54,601 nt of DNA from assembly GCF_000735455.1 (NCBI RefSeq), contig NZ_JMPS01000027.1, positions 1 to 54,601 on the forward strand. Direction: 5' to 3'. The position numbers and the translations under genes were made by a program. Below are positions 32,833-41,796 of the stretch, one piece after another. How positions within the stretch are numbered: the stretch's first letter is position 1; every line of letters starts with the position of its first letter. Below the pieces are notes generated by a model. It saw nothing but the letters and a program-made list of their open reading frames with translations, ran no database searches and was not told the DNA's origin. The DNA is from Yokenella regensburgei ATCC 49455 (lineage in GTDB: Bacteria; Pseudomonadota; Gammaproteobacteria; Enterobacterales; Enterobacteriaceae).

Positions 32833-34937
32833 TGGCAAAGCGTGCATCGGCATGCGGTATTCGCCGGGATGTTTCCGGTATCCTTCGCGCGCCGCGTCGA
32901 ATGGACGTGGCCGATGCGGTCAGCGCTTATATGCGTGTCCCGATGGGTGCGGGCAACTCAGTGCCGTGGGATCCGGATCTGGCTCCCTATGTTATCGAGC
33001 CGATGAATTGCCTGGCATCGCGCCAGTATGATGCCGTGGTGTTTGTTGGTCCGGCGCGAACGGGTAAAACCATCGGTCTTATCGACGGCTGGATTGTCTA
33101 TAACATCGTCTGCGATCCGGCAGATATGCTGGTGATTCAGGTCTCAGAGGAAAAGGCGCGCGAGCATTCGAAAAAGCGTCTGGATCGTACTTTCCGCAGC
33201 AGCCCTGAGGTGAAAACGCGGCTCAGCCCGCGGCGGAACGATAACAACGTCCATGACCGCACCTTCCGCGCCGGTAACTATCTGAAGCTTGGCTGGCCGT
33301 CCGTCAACATCATGTCATCGTCAGATTACAAAAGTGTGGCGCTCACCGACTACGATCGTTTCCCCGAGGATATCGACGGCGAGGGGGATGCGTTTTCCCT
33401 GGCATCAAAGCGAACCACCACCTTTATGTCCTCCGGTATGACGCTGGTGGAGAGTTCCCCGGGCCGCGATATCCGGGATACGAAATGGCGGCGCAGTACC
33501 CCGCATGAAGCGCCGCCGACAACCGGCATTCTGGCACTGTACAACCGCGGCGACCGTCGTCGACTTTACTGGCCCTGTCCGCACTGCGGCGAGCATTTCC
33601 AGCCGGAAGTGGACAACATGACCGGCTACCGGGATATCGCCGATCCGGTACAGGCCAGCGAGGCGGCTTTTTTACAGTGTCCCGCCTGCAAAGGGAAAAT
33701 TACGGCTGACCAGAAACGCGCGCTTAACATGAAGTGTATCTGGCTCCGGGATGGTCAGACGGTTGACCGTCACGGCAACGTCAGCGGGGAAGGGCGTCGT
33801 TCCCGCATCGCCTCGTTCTGGATGGAAGGACCAGCGGCGGCGTACCAGACCTGGGCGCAGCTTATCTATAAATATCTGACAGCTGAGCAGGACTATCAGG
33901 CAACCGGCAGCGAGGAAGCGCTCAAGACGGTGGTGAATACCGACTTTGGTCGGCCGTATCTTCCCCGGTCGAGCATGGAGCAGCGCAAAAGCGAGCTGCT
34001 CGAGCAGCGTGCTGAAAATGTACCGAAGCGCACCGTGCCCGACGGCGTGCAGTTTCTGGTGGCGACGGTTGACGTCCAGGCGGGCCGCAACCGTCGCTTT
34101 GTGGTCCAGGTGACCGGGTACGGCAGCATGGGTGAACGCTGGCTGGTGGACCGGTACAACATTAAACAGTCCCTGCGGTGTGACTCCAACGGAGAAAGCC
34201 AGCAGATTGATCCGGCAAGCTATCAGGAAGACTGGGACCTCCTGCTGACGGACGTTTTTAATAAAACGTGGGCGCTGGCCTCGGATCCGTCGAAAGGGAT
34301 GCGGCTGATGGCCATGGGCGTCGATTCCGGCGGTGAAGATGGCGTAACGGATAATGCGTATAAGTTCTGGCGAAAATGCCGTCGTGAGGGCTTAGGCAAA
34401 CGCATTTATCTCTTCAAAGGGGACAGCACCACCCGCGCACAGCTCATCAAACGCACGATGCCAGACAACACCAACCGAACCGGCCGCCGTGCGCTGGCCG
34501 CCGGTGATGTTCCACTTTATTTCCTTCAGACCAATGCGCTTAAAGACCGTGTGAATAACGCCCTGTGGCGTGATTCCCCTGGTCCCGGCTACGTGCATTT
34601 CCCGTCGTGGCTGGGAGCCTGGTTCTATGAGGAGCTGACCTATGAGGAGCGCGCACCGGACGGTAAGTGGAGTAAACCCGGCAAAGGCGCAAACGAGGCG
34701 TTTGACCTGCTGGTGTATGCCGATGCGCTGGTGATGCTTCACGGCTACGAAAAAATTAAGTGGCCGGATGCCCCCGACTGGGCGCAAAGGGAGACGTGGG
34801 TGGAAACCCTGCAGACAGAAGATGCTGTGATGCCCGCCCCGGTGCTGCCCCATATTCCGGTCGCAAAAAAAGCAAAGCGCAGGCGCGCCGCGAATGACAA
34901 ACCTAACCCATGGAAAACCTCAGGAGGCTGGGTATGA
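32832..34937 (+). CDS. A: Large terminase subunit, GpA family
   Basis: 701 residues. ATPase domain with Walker A VGPARTGKTIG near residues 73-83, a zinc-like CPHCGEHF segment, and a C-terminal nuclease domain (VATVDVQAGRNRRFVVQV). It drives DNA into proheads and cuts cos. ATG 32832 follows GAGGAGGAG. It overlaps the gpW start. Confidence 0.97.
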   Translation: MAKRASACGIRRDVSGILRAPRRMDVADAVSAYMRVPMGAGNSVPWDPDLAPYVIEPMNCLASRQYDAVVFVGPARTGKTIGLIDGWIVYNIVCDPADMLVIQVSEEKAREHSKKRLDRTFRSSPEVKTRLSPRRNDNNVHDRTFRAGNYLKLGWPSVNIMSSSDYKSVALTDYDRFPEDIDGEGDAFSLASKRTTTFMSSGMTLVESSPGRDIRDTKWRRSTPHEAPPTTGILALYNRGDRRRLYWPCPHCGEHFQPEVDNMTGYRDIADPVQASEAAFLQCPACKGKITADQKRALNMKCIWLRDGQTVDRHGNVSGEGRRSRIASFWMEGPAAAYQTWAQLIYKYLTAEQDYQATGSEEALKTVVNTDFGRPYLPRSSMEQRKSELLEQRAENVPKRTVPDGVQFLVATVDVQAGRNRRFVVQVTGYGSMGERWLVDRYNIKQSLRCDSNGESQQIDPASYQEDWDLLLTDVFNKTWALASDPSKGMRLMAMGVDSGGEDGVTDNAYKFWRKCRREGLGKRIYLFKGDSTTRAQLIKRTMPDNTNRTGRRALAAGDVPLYFLQTNALKDRVNNALWRDSPGPGYVHFPSWLGAWFYEELTYEERAPDGKWSKPGKGANEAFDLLVYADALVMLHGYEKIKWPDAPDWAQRETWVETLQTEDAVMPAPVLPHIPVAKKAKRRRAANDKPNPWKTSGGWV

Positions 34938-35149
34938 ACCAGAGCGATATTGAAACCATGATCCAGCATTACAGCCAGGCGGAAATGGCGGTACTGGAGG
35001 GAAAGTCTGTCCGTTTTAACGGGCAGGAAATGACGATGGAGAATCTTTCCGAGATCCGCAAAGGGCGTCAGGAGTGGGAGCGTCGTCTCTCCACCCTCAG
35101 TCAGAAAAAACAGGGGCGGCCCGGTTACCGCCTGGCGAGGTTTAAATGA
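34934..35149 (+). CDS. W: Head-tail joining protein, gpW-like
   Basis: 71 residues, MNQSDIETMIQHYSQAEMAV, with ATG overlapping the terminase stop. Size and position between terminase and portal match lambda gpW, which stabilises filled heads. Confidence 0.9.
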   Translation: MNQSDIETMIQHYSQAEMAVLEGKSVRFNGQEMTMENLSEIRKGRQEWERRLSTLSQKKQGRPGYRLARFK

Positions 35150-36654
35150 CAATTCTGGATAACGCCATCGGCGTATTCTCACCCGGCTGGAAAGCCGCCC
35201 GGCTCCGTGCCCGGGCCATGATTCAGGCCTATGAAGCGGTTAAAACCACCCGGACACACAAGGGGCGCCGTGAAAACCGGAGTGCCGACCAGCTCAGCCA
35301 GATGGGGGCGGTTTCCCTGCGGGAGCAGGCGCGCTGGCTCGATAACAACCATGACCTGGTCATCGGTATCTTCGACAAACTCGAAGAGCGCGTCATCGGC
35401 AAGCAGGGGATTATCGTTGAGCCTCACCCGAAAATGACGAACGGGAAGGTGGCGAAGCAGCTGGCCGCCGAGATCCGGACAAAGTGGGGGGAATGGTCCG
35501 TACGCCCTGAGGTCACCGGGCAGTTTACCCGCCCCATGCTGGAGCGCCTGATGCTCAGAACGTGGCTCCGGGACGGCGAAGTGTTTGCTCAGCTGGTTCA
35601 GGGCGCGGCGGCAGGGCTTGTCCCCGTGGCGGGCGTGCAATTCTGGCTTGAGGCGCTTGAGCCTGACTTTGTGCCAATGACCAGCGATGCGGCAAAAAAT
35701 CTGAATCAGGGGGTGTTCCTTGATAACTGGGGAAGGCCGAAGAAGTACCTGGTCTGTAAAAGCCTCCCGGTGTCCGGCCGACAGCTCGATACCAAAGAAA
35801 TCGACGCCGACAGCATGCTGCACCTTAAGTTTACCCGCCGGCTTCACCAGACCCGCGGCACGTCGTTGCTGTCCGGCGTGTTGATGCGGCTCAGTGCGCT
35901 GAAAGAATATGAAGACTCCGAACTGACCGCAGCGCGTATTGCAGCGGCGCTCGGAATGTACATCAAAAAGGGGGACGGCCAGCTTTATGATGAGACTGGA
36001 GGCTCAAATGACAAGAATGACCGGGAACTGACGATCGAGCCGGGCATGATGTATGACGAACTGCAGGCAGGTGAAGAAATCGGGATGATCAAATCCGACA
36101 GGCCGAATCCCAATCTTGAAACCTTCCGAAACGGACAGCTGCGCGCGGTGGCCGCGGGCAGTCGTCTGAGCTTCTCCAGTACGGCGCGAAACTATAACGG
36201 TACCTTCAGCGCGCAGCGGCAGGAGCTGGTGGAGTCGACCGACGGCTATCTGATCCTGCAGGACTGGTTTATCGGCGCCGTGACCCGCCCGATGTACCGT
36301 GCCTGGCTGAAAATGGCGATTGCCAGCGGGGAGATTAAGGTGCCGCGCGGCGTGGATAAGGACACGCTCTACGGCGCGGTTTATTCGGGGCCGGTGATGC
36401 CGTGGATTGATCCGGTAAAAGAGGTGAATGCCTGGGTCACGCAGATCCGCGGCGGCTCCGCAACAGAATCCGACTGGGTACGCGCCAGCGGTCGCAATCC
36501 TGATGAGGTGAAACGCCGTCGGGCCGCGGAGATTGAAGAAAACAAAGAACTGGGACTGGTGTTTGACACCGACCCCGCCAACGACAAAGGAGGCACCAGT
36601 GCCGAAGTTAAATCCCAAAATGGCCCACCATCCGAAGGCCAGCGCAAAAAATAG
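35146..36654 (+). CDS. B: Portal protein, lambda gpB family
   Basis: 502 residues, with the family patterns VSLREQARWLDNNHDLVIGI, GVQFWLEALEPDF and HQTRGTSLLSGVL. It forms the dodecameric DNA portal at one head vertex. Its 3' end overlaps the protease-capsid gene by 56 bases. Confidence 0.96.
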   Translation: MTILDNAIGVFSPGWKAARLRARAMIQAYEAVKTTRTHKGRRENRSADQLSQMGAVSLREQARWLDNNHDLVIGIFDKLEERVIGKQGIIVEPHPKMTNGKVAKQLAAEIRTKWGEWSVRPEVTGQFTRPMLERLMLRTWLRDGEVFAQLVQGAAAGLVPVAGVQFWLEALEPDFVPMTSDAAKNLNQGVFLDNWGRPKKYLVCKSLPVSGRQLDTKEIDADSMLHLKFTRRLHQTRGTSLLSGVLMRLSALKEYEDSELTAARIAAALGMYIKKGDGQLYDETGGSNDKNDRELTIEPGMMYDELQAGEEIGMIKSDRPNPNLETFRNGQLRAVAAGSRLSFSSTARNYNGTFSAQRQELVESTDGYLILQDWFIGAVTRPMYRAWLKMAIASGEIKVPRGVDKDTLYGAVYSGPVMPWIDPVKEVNAWVTQIRGGSATESDWVRASGRNPDEVKRRRAAEIEENKELGLVFDTDPANDKGGTSAEVKSQNGPPSEGQRKK

Positions 36655-38608
36655 CTGGTTTCGCATGCAGGCTGGCGCCGCGAACGATGCCGATATCTTT
36701 ATCTACGACGAGATTGGCTACTGGGGCGTGACGGCGAAACAGTTCGTCAGCGACCTGAAGGCGCTCGGCGACGTCAGCCACATCAACCTTCACATTAACT
36801 CGCCGGGTGGCGATGTCTTCGACGGCATCGCCATTTTTAATGCCCTGAAACACCACGGCGCCGCTATCACGGTTCATATCGACGGGCTGGCGGCCTCCAT
36901 GGCGTCGGTGATTGCCATGGTGGGTAATCCGGTCATTATGCCGGAAAACACGATGATGATGATCCATAAGCCCTGGGGCTTTGCCGGAGGGGACGCCAAC
37001 GATATGCGCGACTATGCCGATTTGCTCGATAAGGTCGAAAGCGTCCTGATCCCGGCCTACGCGCAAAAGACCGGCAAAACGACCGAAGAGATTGCCGCCA
37101 TGCTGGAGGATGAAACCTGGATGGACGGGGCTGAATGCCTTGCGCTGGGTTTCGCTGACCAGACCACTCCCGCTCTGCAGGCAATGGCCTGTATCCATTC
37201 AAAACGTATTGAGGAATTTGAAAAGATGCCAAACAGCATTCGTAACATGGTCACCCCGCCACGCAATACCGCACAGCGTGACCCACAAAAGCCAAATGCT
37301 CAGGCACCCGTAAATGCGCCTGACCCGGTAGACGAGACCGCGATCCGTGCGCAGGTTATGGCCGAGCAAAAGGCTCGCGTTACCGCGATTAACGATCTGT
37401 TTGCCATATTCGGCGGTAAGCATAGCGATCTGCAGGCCACATGCGTTGCGGATTTGGATTGCACCGTTGAACAGGCAAAAGACAAGCTGCTGGCGGCGCT
37501 GGGCAAATCTGGCACACCATCCAACAAAAATACTCCCGCGCATATTCATGCCGGGAACGGTAACTTCGTCGGTGACGGTATTCGTCAGGCGCTGATGGCG
37601 CGCGCCGGATTTGAGGCGCGGGAAAGCGATAATATCTACAACGGTATGACGCTGCGCGAGTATGCCCGCATGGCGCTGACCGAGCGCGGTATTGGCGTGT
37701 CCAGCTATAACCCGATGCAGATGGTGGGGCTGGCGCTGACGCACAGCACCTCTGACTTCGGCAATATCCTGCTGGACGTGGCGAATAAATCGCTGCTGCA
37801 GGGCTGGGATGAAGCGGCGGAAACCTTCGAGCAGTGGACTAAAAAAGGCCAGCTTTCTGACTTTAAAACGGCGCACCGCGTCGGTATGGGCGTCTTCCCT
37901 TCGCTGCGTCAGGTCCGTGAGGGCGCAGAGTACAAGTACGTGACCACCGGCGATAAGGGCGAAACTATTGCGCTGGCCACCTACGGCGAAATCTTCTCCA
38001 TCACCCGCCAGGCGATCATCAACGACGACCTGAACCAGCTGACCGACGTGCCGATGAAAATGGGCAGCGCGGCCAAAGCGACCATCGGCGATCTGGTTTA
38101 TGCCATTCTGACCAAAAACCCGAAACTGTCCGACGGCAAGCCGCTGTTCCATGCCGACCACAAGAACCTGGGCAGCGGCGCTATTTCGGTGGCCAGCATC
38201 GACGATGCCCGCAAGATGATGCGCCTGCAGAAAGAGGGCGAGCGTTCGCTGAATATCCGTCCGGCCTACATGCTGGTGCCGGTTGGTCTGGAAACGCTGG
38301 CTAACCAGACCATCAAGTCTGCCAGCGTCAAAGGGGCGGATATCAACTCCGGTATCAATAACCCGATCCAGAACTTCGCCGAGGTTATCTCGGATCCGCG
38401 TCTGGACGAGGCTGATGCTAAAGCCTGGTATCTGGCCGCCGCAAAAGGGACCGACACCATCGAGGTGGCCTACCTGAACGGCATTGATACGCCGTACATC
38501 GACCAGCAGGAAGGTTTCAACACCGACGGCATCGCGACCAAGGTGCGCATCGATGCGGGCGTGGCGCCGCTGGATTACCGCGGACTGGCCAAATCCTCGG
38601 GCCAGTAA
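36599..38608 (+). CDS. ClpP-like prohead protease fused to major capsid protein
   Basis: 669 residues from GTG 36599, which has an ideal AAAGGAGG five bases upstream; an earlier frame start lies inside the portal gene. Residues 20-200 are a ClpP-like S49/S14 protease (INSPGGDVFDGIAIF, catalytic Ser in GLAASMASVIAM near residue 100, His in MMIHKPWG). A low-complexity linker (QRDPQKPNAQAPVNAPDPVD) leads to a Mu gpT-like major head protein (about residues 330-669). The single chain must cut itself, so one gene gives protease, scaffold-like linker and shell. Confidence 0.93.
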   Translation: MPKLNPKMAHHPKASAKNSWFRMQAGAANDADIFIYDEIGYWGVTAKQFVSDLKALGDVSHINLHINSPGGDVFDGIAIFNALKHHGAAITVHIDGLAASMASVIAMVGNPVIMPENTMMMIHKPWGFAGGDANDMRDYADLLDKVESVLIPAYAQKTGKTTEEIAAMLEDETWMDGAECLALGFADQTTPALQAMACIHSKRIEEFEKMPNSIRNMVTPPRNTAQRDPQKPNAQAPVNAPDPVDETAIRAQVMAEQKARVTAINDLFAIFGGKHSDLQATCVADLDCTVEQAKDKLLAALGKSGTPSNKNTPAHIHAGNGNFVGDGIRQALMARAGFEARESDNIYNGMTLREYARMALTERGIGVSSYNPMQMVGLALTHSTSDFGNILLDVANKSLLQGWDEAAETFEQWTKKGQLSDFKTAHRVGMGVFPSLRQVREGAEYKYVTTGDKGETIALATYGEIFSITRQAIINDDLNQLTDVPMKMGSAAKATIGDLVYAILTKNPKLSDGKPLFHADHKNLGSGAISVASIDDARKMMRLQKEGERSLNIRPAYMLVPVGLETLANQTIKSASVKGADINSGINNPIQNFAEVISDPRLDEADAKAWYLAAAKGTDTIEVAYLNGIDTPYIDQQEGFNTDGIATKVRIDAGVAPLDYRGLAKSSGQ

Positions 38609-38630
38609 TCGCCCGACGCTGTTTCCTCCC

Positions 38631-38649
38631 GCCCGTCAGGGCTTTTTTT
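38631..38649 (+). terminator. Terminator after the capsid gene
   Basis: GCCC-GTCA-GGGC followed by seven T. A second stem, AGCCCC/GGGGCT (38662-38677), sits just before the next ribosome-binding site. It would attenuate the late operon unless Q-modified polymerase reads through. Confidence 0.7.
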
Positions 38650-38691
38650 ATATCTGAAATCAGCCCCGCAGGGGGCTGACTGGAGCATGTT

Positions 38692-39018
38692 ATGGCTAAA
38701 AATTTTGTACAGAACGGAAACACTATTTCCGTCAGCAATACCGGGAAGGACGCTGTAAAAAGCGGCGTTCCCGTCGTCGTCGGCGCGAGGGTCGCGGTGG
38801 CCATCACGGATATTCCGGCAGGCGCCGTGGGGGATGGTTTCGCGACAGGCGTATTCCTGCTGCCTAAGCTGGCCGCTGATGATATCGCGGCGGGCACCCC
38901 GGTATTCATTAAGGCGGGAAATATCCAGCTCGATAAAACGGATGCGGTCCCGGCGGGTGTTGCCTGGGAGAACGCCGGAACCGGCGATACCGTCGTTGAA
39001 GTGAAAATTAATGCCTAA
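38692..39018 (+). CDS. Head decoration protein, DUF2190 family
   Basis: 108 residues (MAKNFVQNGNTISVSNTGKDAVKSG). The DUF2190 pattern with VGARVAVAITDIPAG and GTPVFIKAGN is clear. Homologues decorate expanded heads in this phage group, in the role of lambda gpD. It overlaps the next start. Confidence 0.88.
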   Translation: MAKNFVQNGNTISVSNTGKDAVKSGVPVVVGARVAVAITDIPAGAVGDGFATGVFLLPKLAADDIAAGTPVFIKAGNIQLDKTDAVPAGVAWENAGTGDTVVEVKINA

Positions 39019-39286
39019 TCCCTTTGACCGTCTGGCGGCCCGCATGGATGCGGCCACCGTAAAGAGAATGGGGAAAACGGCCACCATCAACGGCCTGGAA
39101 TATGACGTGGTCCCGGCGGAGCTGCTCGAGGACATGGGGCCCTTAAGCGGGACCGGTACCTCGCTGGTGGTCTTCTCCGGATCGTATCAGCCGCGTCGTA
39201 ATGACAGCGTTGATTACGGCGGTGAGTCGCTTTCCGTGACCCGTTTTGACCGTTTCAACGGTAAACCCCGGATCCACCTTGAATAG
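39011..39286 (+). CDS. Head-tail joining protein, gpFII-like
   Basis: 91 residues (MPNPFDRLAARMDAATVKRMG). Position before gpZ and the small beta-rich pattern fit the FII family, which joins tails to heads. Confidence 0.82.
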   Translation: MPNPFDRLAARMDAATVKRMGKTATINGLEYDVVPAELLEDMGPLSGTGTSLVVFSGSYQPRRNDSVDYGGESLSVTRFDRFNGKPRIHLE

Positions 39287-39297
39287 GGGGAGGGAAG

Positions 39298-39876
39298 ATG
39301 TCCGTTAAAGGGCTCGAAAGGGCCATCCAGAATCTTAACAGCCTGAGCCGGATGATTGTTCCTGACGCAACGGCTAAAGCGCTGAACCGGGTGGCCGGGC
39401 GAACCATTACCCAGGGCAGCCGGAAGGTGGCGAAGGAGGCGACGGTGGACGATAACCGGAAAAAGGGACTCCCGGTCCGGCTGGTCCGCCAGCGCTCCCG
39501 GTTACGCAAGGCCCGGCATGACCGGCTGATCGCCTCCATCAAAATTAACCGCGGTAACCTGCCCGCCATCAAACTGGGCACCGCCCGCGTCCGTCTGTCC
39601 CGCCGCAAGGGGGCAAAGCACGGGCAGGGCAGCGTCCTGAAAGTGGGGCCGTACACGTTTCGCAACGCCTTTATTCAGCAGCTGGCTAACGGTCGCTGGC
39701 AGGTGATGCGGCGCGTGGGGCGGTCCCGCTATCCCATCGATGTGGTGAAAGTGCCGCTTGATGCGCCGCTGACGGAGGCGTTTACCACCCTGTCGAAAAA
39801 CCTGATCCAGAGCGACATGCCAAAAGAGCTTTCCGCCGCGCTGAAAAACCAACTGAGGATCCACCTGAAGCGATGA
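39298..39876 (+). CDS. Z: Minor tail protein Z
   Basis: 192 residues, the same length as lambda gpZ, with LERAIQNLNSLSRMIVPDATAKALNRVAGRT and a basic middle. It is the tail-completion protein that helps DNA position for joining. Starts after GGGAGGGAAG; overlaps gpU. Confidence 0.93.
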   Translation: MSVKGLERAIQNLNSLSRMIVPDATAKALNRVAGRTITQGSRKVAKEATVDDNRKKGLPVRLVRQRSRLRKARHDRLIASIKINRGNLPAIKLGTARVRLSRRKGAKHGQGSVLKVGPYTFRNAFIQQLANGRWQVMRRVGRSRYPIDVVKVPLDAPLTEAFTTLSKNLIQSDMPKELSAALKNQLRIHLKR

Positions 39877-40274
39877 ACAAACACAGCGCCATTCGCGCCG
39901 CCGTGCTGGAGAAACTGAAATCCGACATTACGGACTCAGTGACCTGGTTCGACGGACGCCCCGTCTTTCTGGAGGAGCACGATCTGCCCGCGGTGGCGGT
40001 GTATCTCTCTGATGCCGAATACACCGGCGCCACGCTGGATGAAGATGCGTGGCAGGCCGTGCTTCACGTCGAAGTTTTCCTCAAAGTCTCAAACCCGGAC
40101 AGCGCGCTGGATAGCTGGATGGAAGACAAGATTTATCCGGCAATGACGGCGATCCACGGCCTTGATGCGCTTATCGAAGCCATATTCCCGCAGGGCTATG
40201 ACTATCAGCGCGACGATGAGATGGCCACGTGGGGCTCCGTTGACCTGACCTACTCCCTCACTTATTCAATGTAA
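39873..40274 (+). CDS. U: Minor tail protein U (tail terminator)
   Basis: 133 residues ([20 protein letters not shown]), matching lambda gpU in length and pattern ([24 protein letters not shown]). It stops tail-tube polymerisation as a hexameric ring. Confidence 0.94.
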   Translation: MNKHSAIRAAVLEKLKSDITDSVTWFDGRPVFLEEHDLPAVAVYLSDAEYTGATLDEDAWQAVLHVEVFLKVSNPDSALDSWMEDKIYPAMTAIHGLDALIEAIFPQGYDYQRDDEMATWGSVDLTYSLTYSM

Positions 40275-40284
40275 GGAACTGACT

Positions 40285-41028
40285 ATGCCAACACCAAATC
40301 CGCTGGCTCCCGTAAAAGGGGCCGGAACCACACTCTGGCTTTATACCGGCTCCGGTGATGGATTCTCCAATCCTCTCTCAGACACCGACTGGAACCGCCT
40401 GGCAAAAATCAAGGAGCTGACGCCGGGCGAAATGACGGCGGAATCCTACGACGACACCTATCTGGACGATGAAGACGCCGACTGGAACGCCACCGCGCAG
40501 GGGGCAAAGTCCGCCGGTGATACCTCCCTGACGCTCGCCTGGAAGCCGGGGGAGCAGGGCCAGAAAGACCTGGTCGCCTGGTTCAATGATGGGTCAGTCC
40601 GGTTTTATAAAATCAAATACCCGAACGGCACCGTTGACGTGTTCCGCGGGTGGTGCAGCAGCCTGGGTAAGGCCATTCCGGCAAAAGAGGTGATCACCCG
40701 CACGGCAAAAATCACCAACACCGGCAAGCCTGAGCTGGCGGAGGAAAGCGGAAGCCCGGCTATCGGCGTAACGGGCGTGACGCTGGACAAAACCACGGCA
40801 AGCGTGGCGGTCAGCGCGACGACCACGCTCAACGTGACCGTTAACCCTGCCAGCGCCTCCGACCCTTCGTTCCGTGTTGCCACCTCTGACGGCAGTAAAG
40901 CGACGGTGACCGCCAGCGGTAACGTTCTGACGGTCACCGGCGTGGCGGCGGGTTCTGCGGATATCGTCGTCATGACCAGCGACGGCAATTTTATCGCCAC
41001 CTGCAAAGTCACCGTGACCGCATCCTGA
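40285..41028 (+). CDS. V: Major tail tube protein V with Ig-like (BIG2) domain
   Basis: 247 residues. The tube domain (about 1-155) includes [25 protein letters not shown]-terminal BIG2-type Ig domain (about 160-247; [20 protein letters not shown]) is displayed on the tail surface, as in lambda gpV. Confidence 0.95.
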   Translation: MPTPNPLAPVKGAGTTLWLYTGSGDGFSNPLSDTDWNRLAKIKELTPGEMTAESYDDTYLDDEDADWNATAQGAKSAGDTSLTLAWKPGEQGQKDLVAWFNDGSVRFYKIKYPNGTVDVFRGWCSSLGKAIPAKEVITRTAKITNTGKPELAEESGSPAIGVTGVTLDKTTASVAVSATTTLNVTVNPASASDPSFRVATSDGSKATVTASGNVLTVTGVAAGSADIVVMTSDGNFIATCKVTVTAS

Positions 41029-41038
41029 GGAGTCCCTG

Positions 41039-41461
41039 ATGTTTCTGAAAAAAGAACCCTTCACCTTCAACGGTGAGTCCTTAACCGTGTTTGAGCTGTC
41101 GGCGCTCCAGCGCATTGAGTTTCTGGAGTTTCTGGCGCGCGAGGAAAAGGTGCTGGATAACGACCGTGAAAACCTGAGCGATCAGGAGATGACGGCACGG
41201 CTGGTGGGGGTAAACATCAGCTCAGGTGCGCGGCTTGTCGCTCTGTCGCTGTGGCATAACGATAAATCCGGTCCGTCTGTTGATGAGCTGCACCAGCAGG
41301 TGATGATGGAGTGGCCGGCGCAGGCGATCGGCAAGGCGGAAATGCAGATCAAGCTGCTCTCCGGCATGCTCCCGCCGGTGGCGGATCCTGATGACGGGAA
41401 AAGTGGAGAAGATGCCACCGCCGCGTCCAGCGATGAGCCCGTCACAGCGGAAAAGCCCTGA
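41039..41461 (+). CDS. G: Tail assembly chaperone G
   Basis: 140 residues (MFLKKEPFTFNGESLTVFEL). It matches lambda gpG: the chaperone that coats the tape measure. Near its end the string GCGGAAAAGCCCTGA holds the -1 frameshift site that makes the GT fusion. Confidence 0.93.
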   Translation: MFLKKEPFTFNGESLTVFELSALQRIEFLEFLAREEKVLDNDRENLSDQEMTARLVGVNISSGARLVALSLWHNDKSGPSVDELHQQVMMEWPAQAIGKAEMQIKLLSGMLPPVADPDDGKSGEDATAASSDEPVTAEKP

Positions 41462-41796
41462 CCAGCGAGCGTGATTTTGTCCTGAAGCTGGCGCGTGAGT
41501 TTGGTCGGTCCGACTGGCGCGCCATGCTGGCTGGTATGTCCTCGACGGAGCTCGGCGACTGGCATCTTTTTTATCAGTCGCATTTATTTCAGGACGCGCA
41601 GCTCGACGCACATTTCTCCGGGCTGCTCTATTCAATTAACTCCCTCTTTTTCCGGGATCCGGAACTGACCCCGGCGCACTTCAGCCTGCTGTCGCCCTCC
41701 GGGGAACGCATTGCGGATGAGGAGCCGAACGATAACGCGCTGATGACCGCTGCGGAGGGAATAACAGGAGGCGTCAGGTATGGCCCAGCAGATTAG
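41455..41796 (+). CDS. T: T part of the gpGT fusion, made by -1 frameshift from G
   Basis: Read in the -1 frame from 41449, the sequence continues AGKALTSERDFVLKLAREF, matching lambda T. A fusion of about 250 residues (G plus T) is expected, ending in YGPAD. The slip site is GGAAAAG at 41449-41455 rather than lambda's GGGAAAG. No good independent start exists for T. The T part binds gpV and recruits tube subunits to the tape measure. Confidence 0.88.
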   Translation, partial: ALTSERDFVLKLAREFGRSDWRAMLAGMSSTELGDWHLFYQSHLFQDAQLDAHFSGLLYSINSLFFRDPELTPAHFSLLSPSGERIADEEPNDNALMTAAEGITGGVRYGPAD

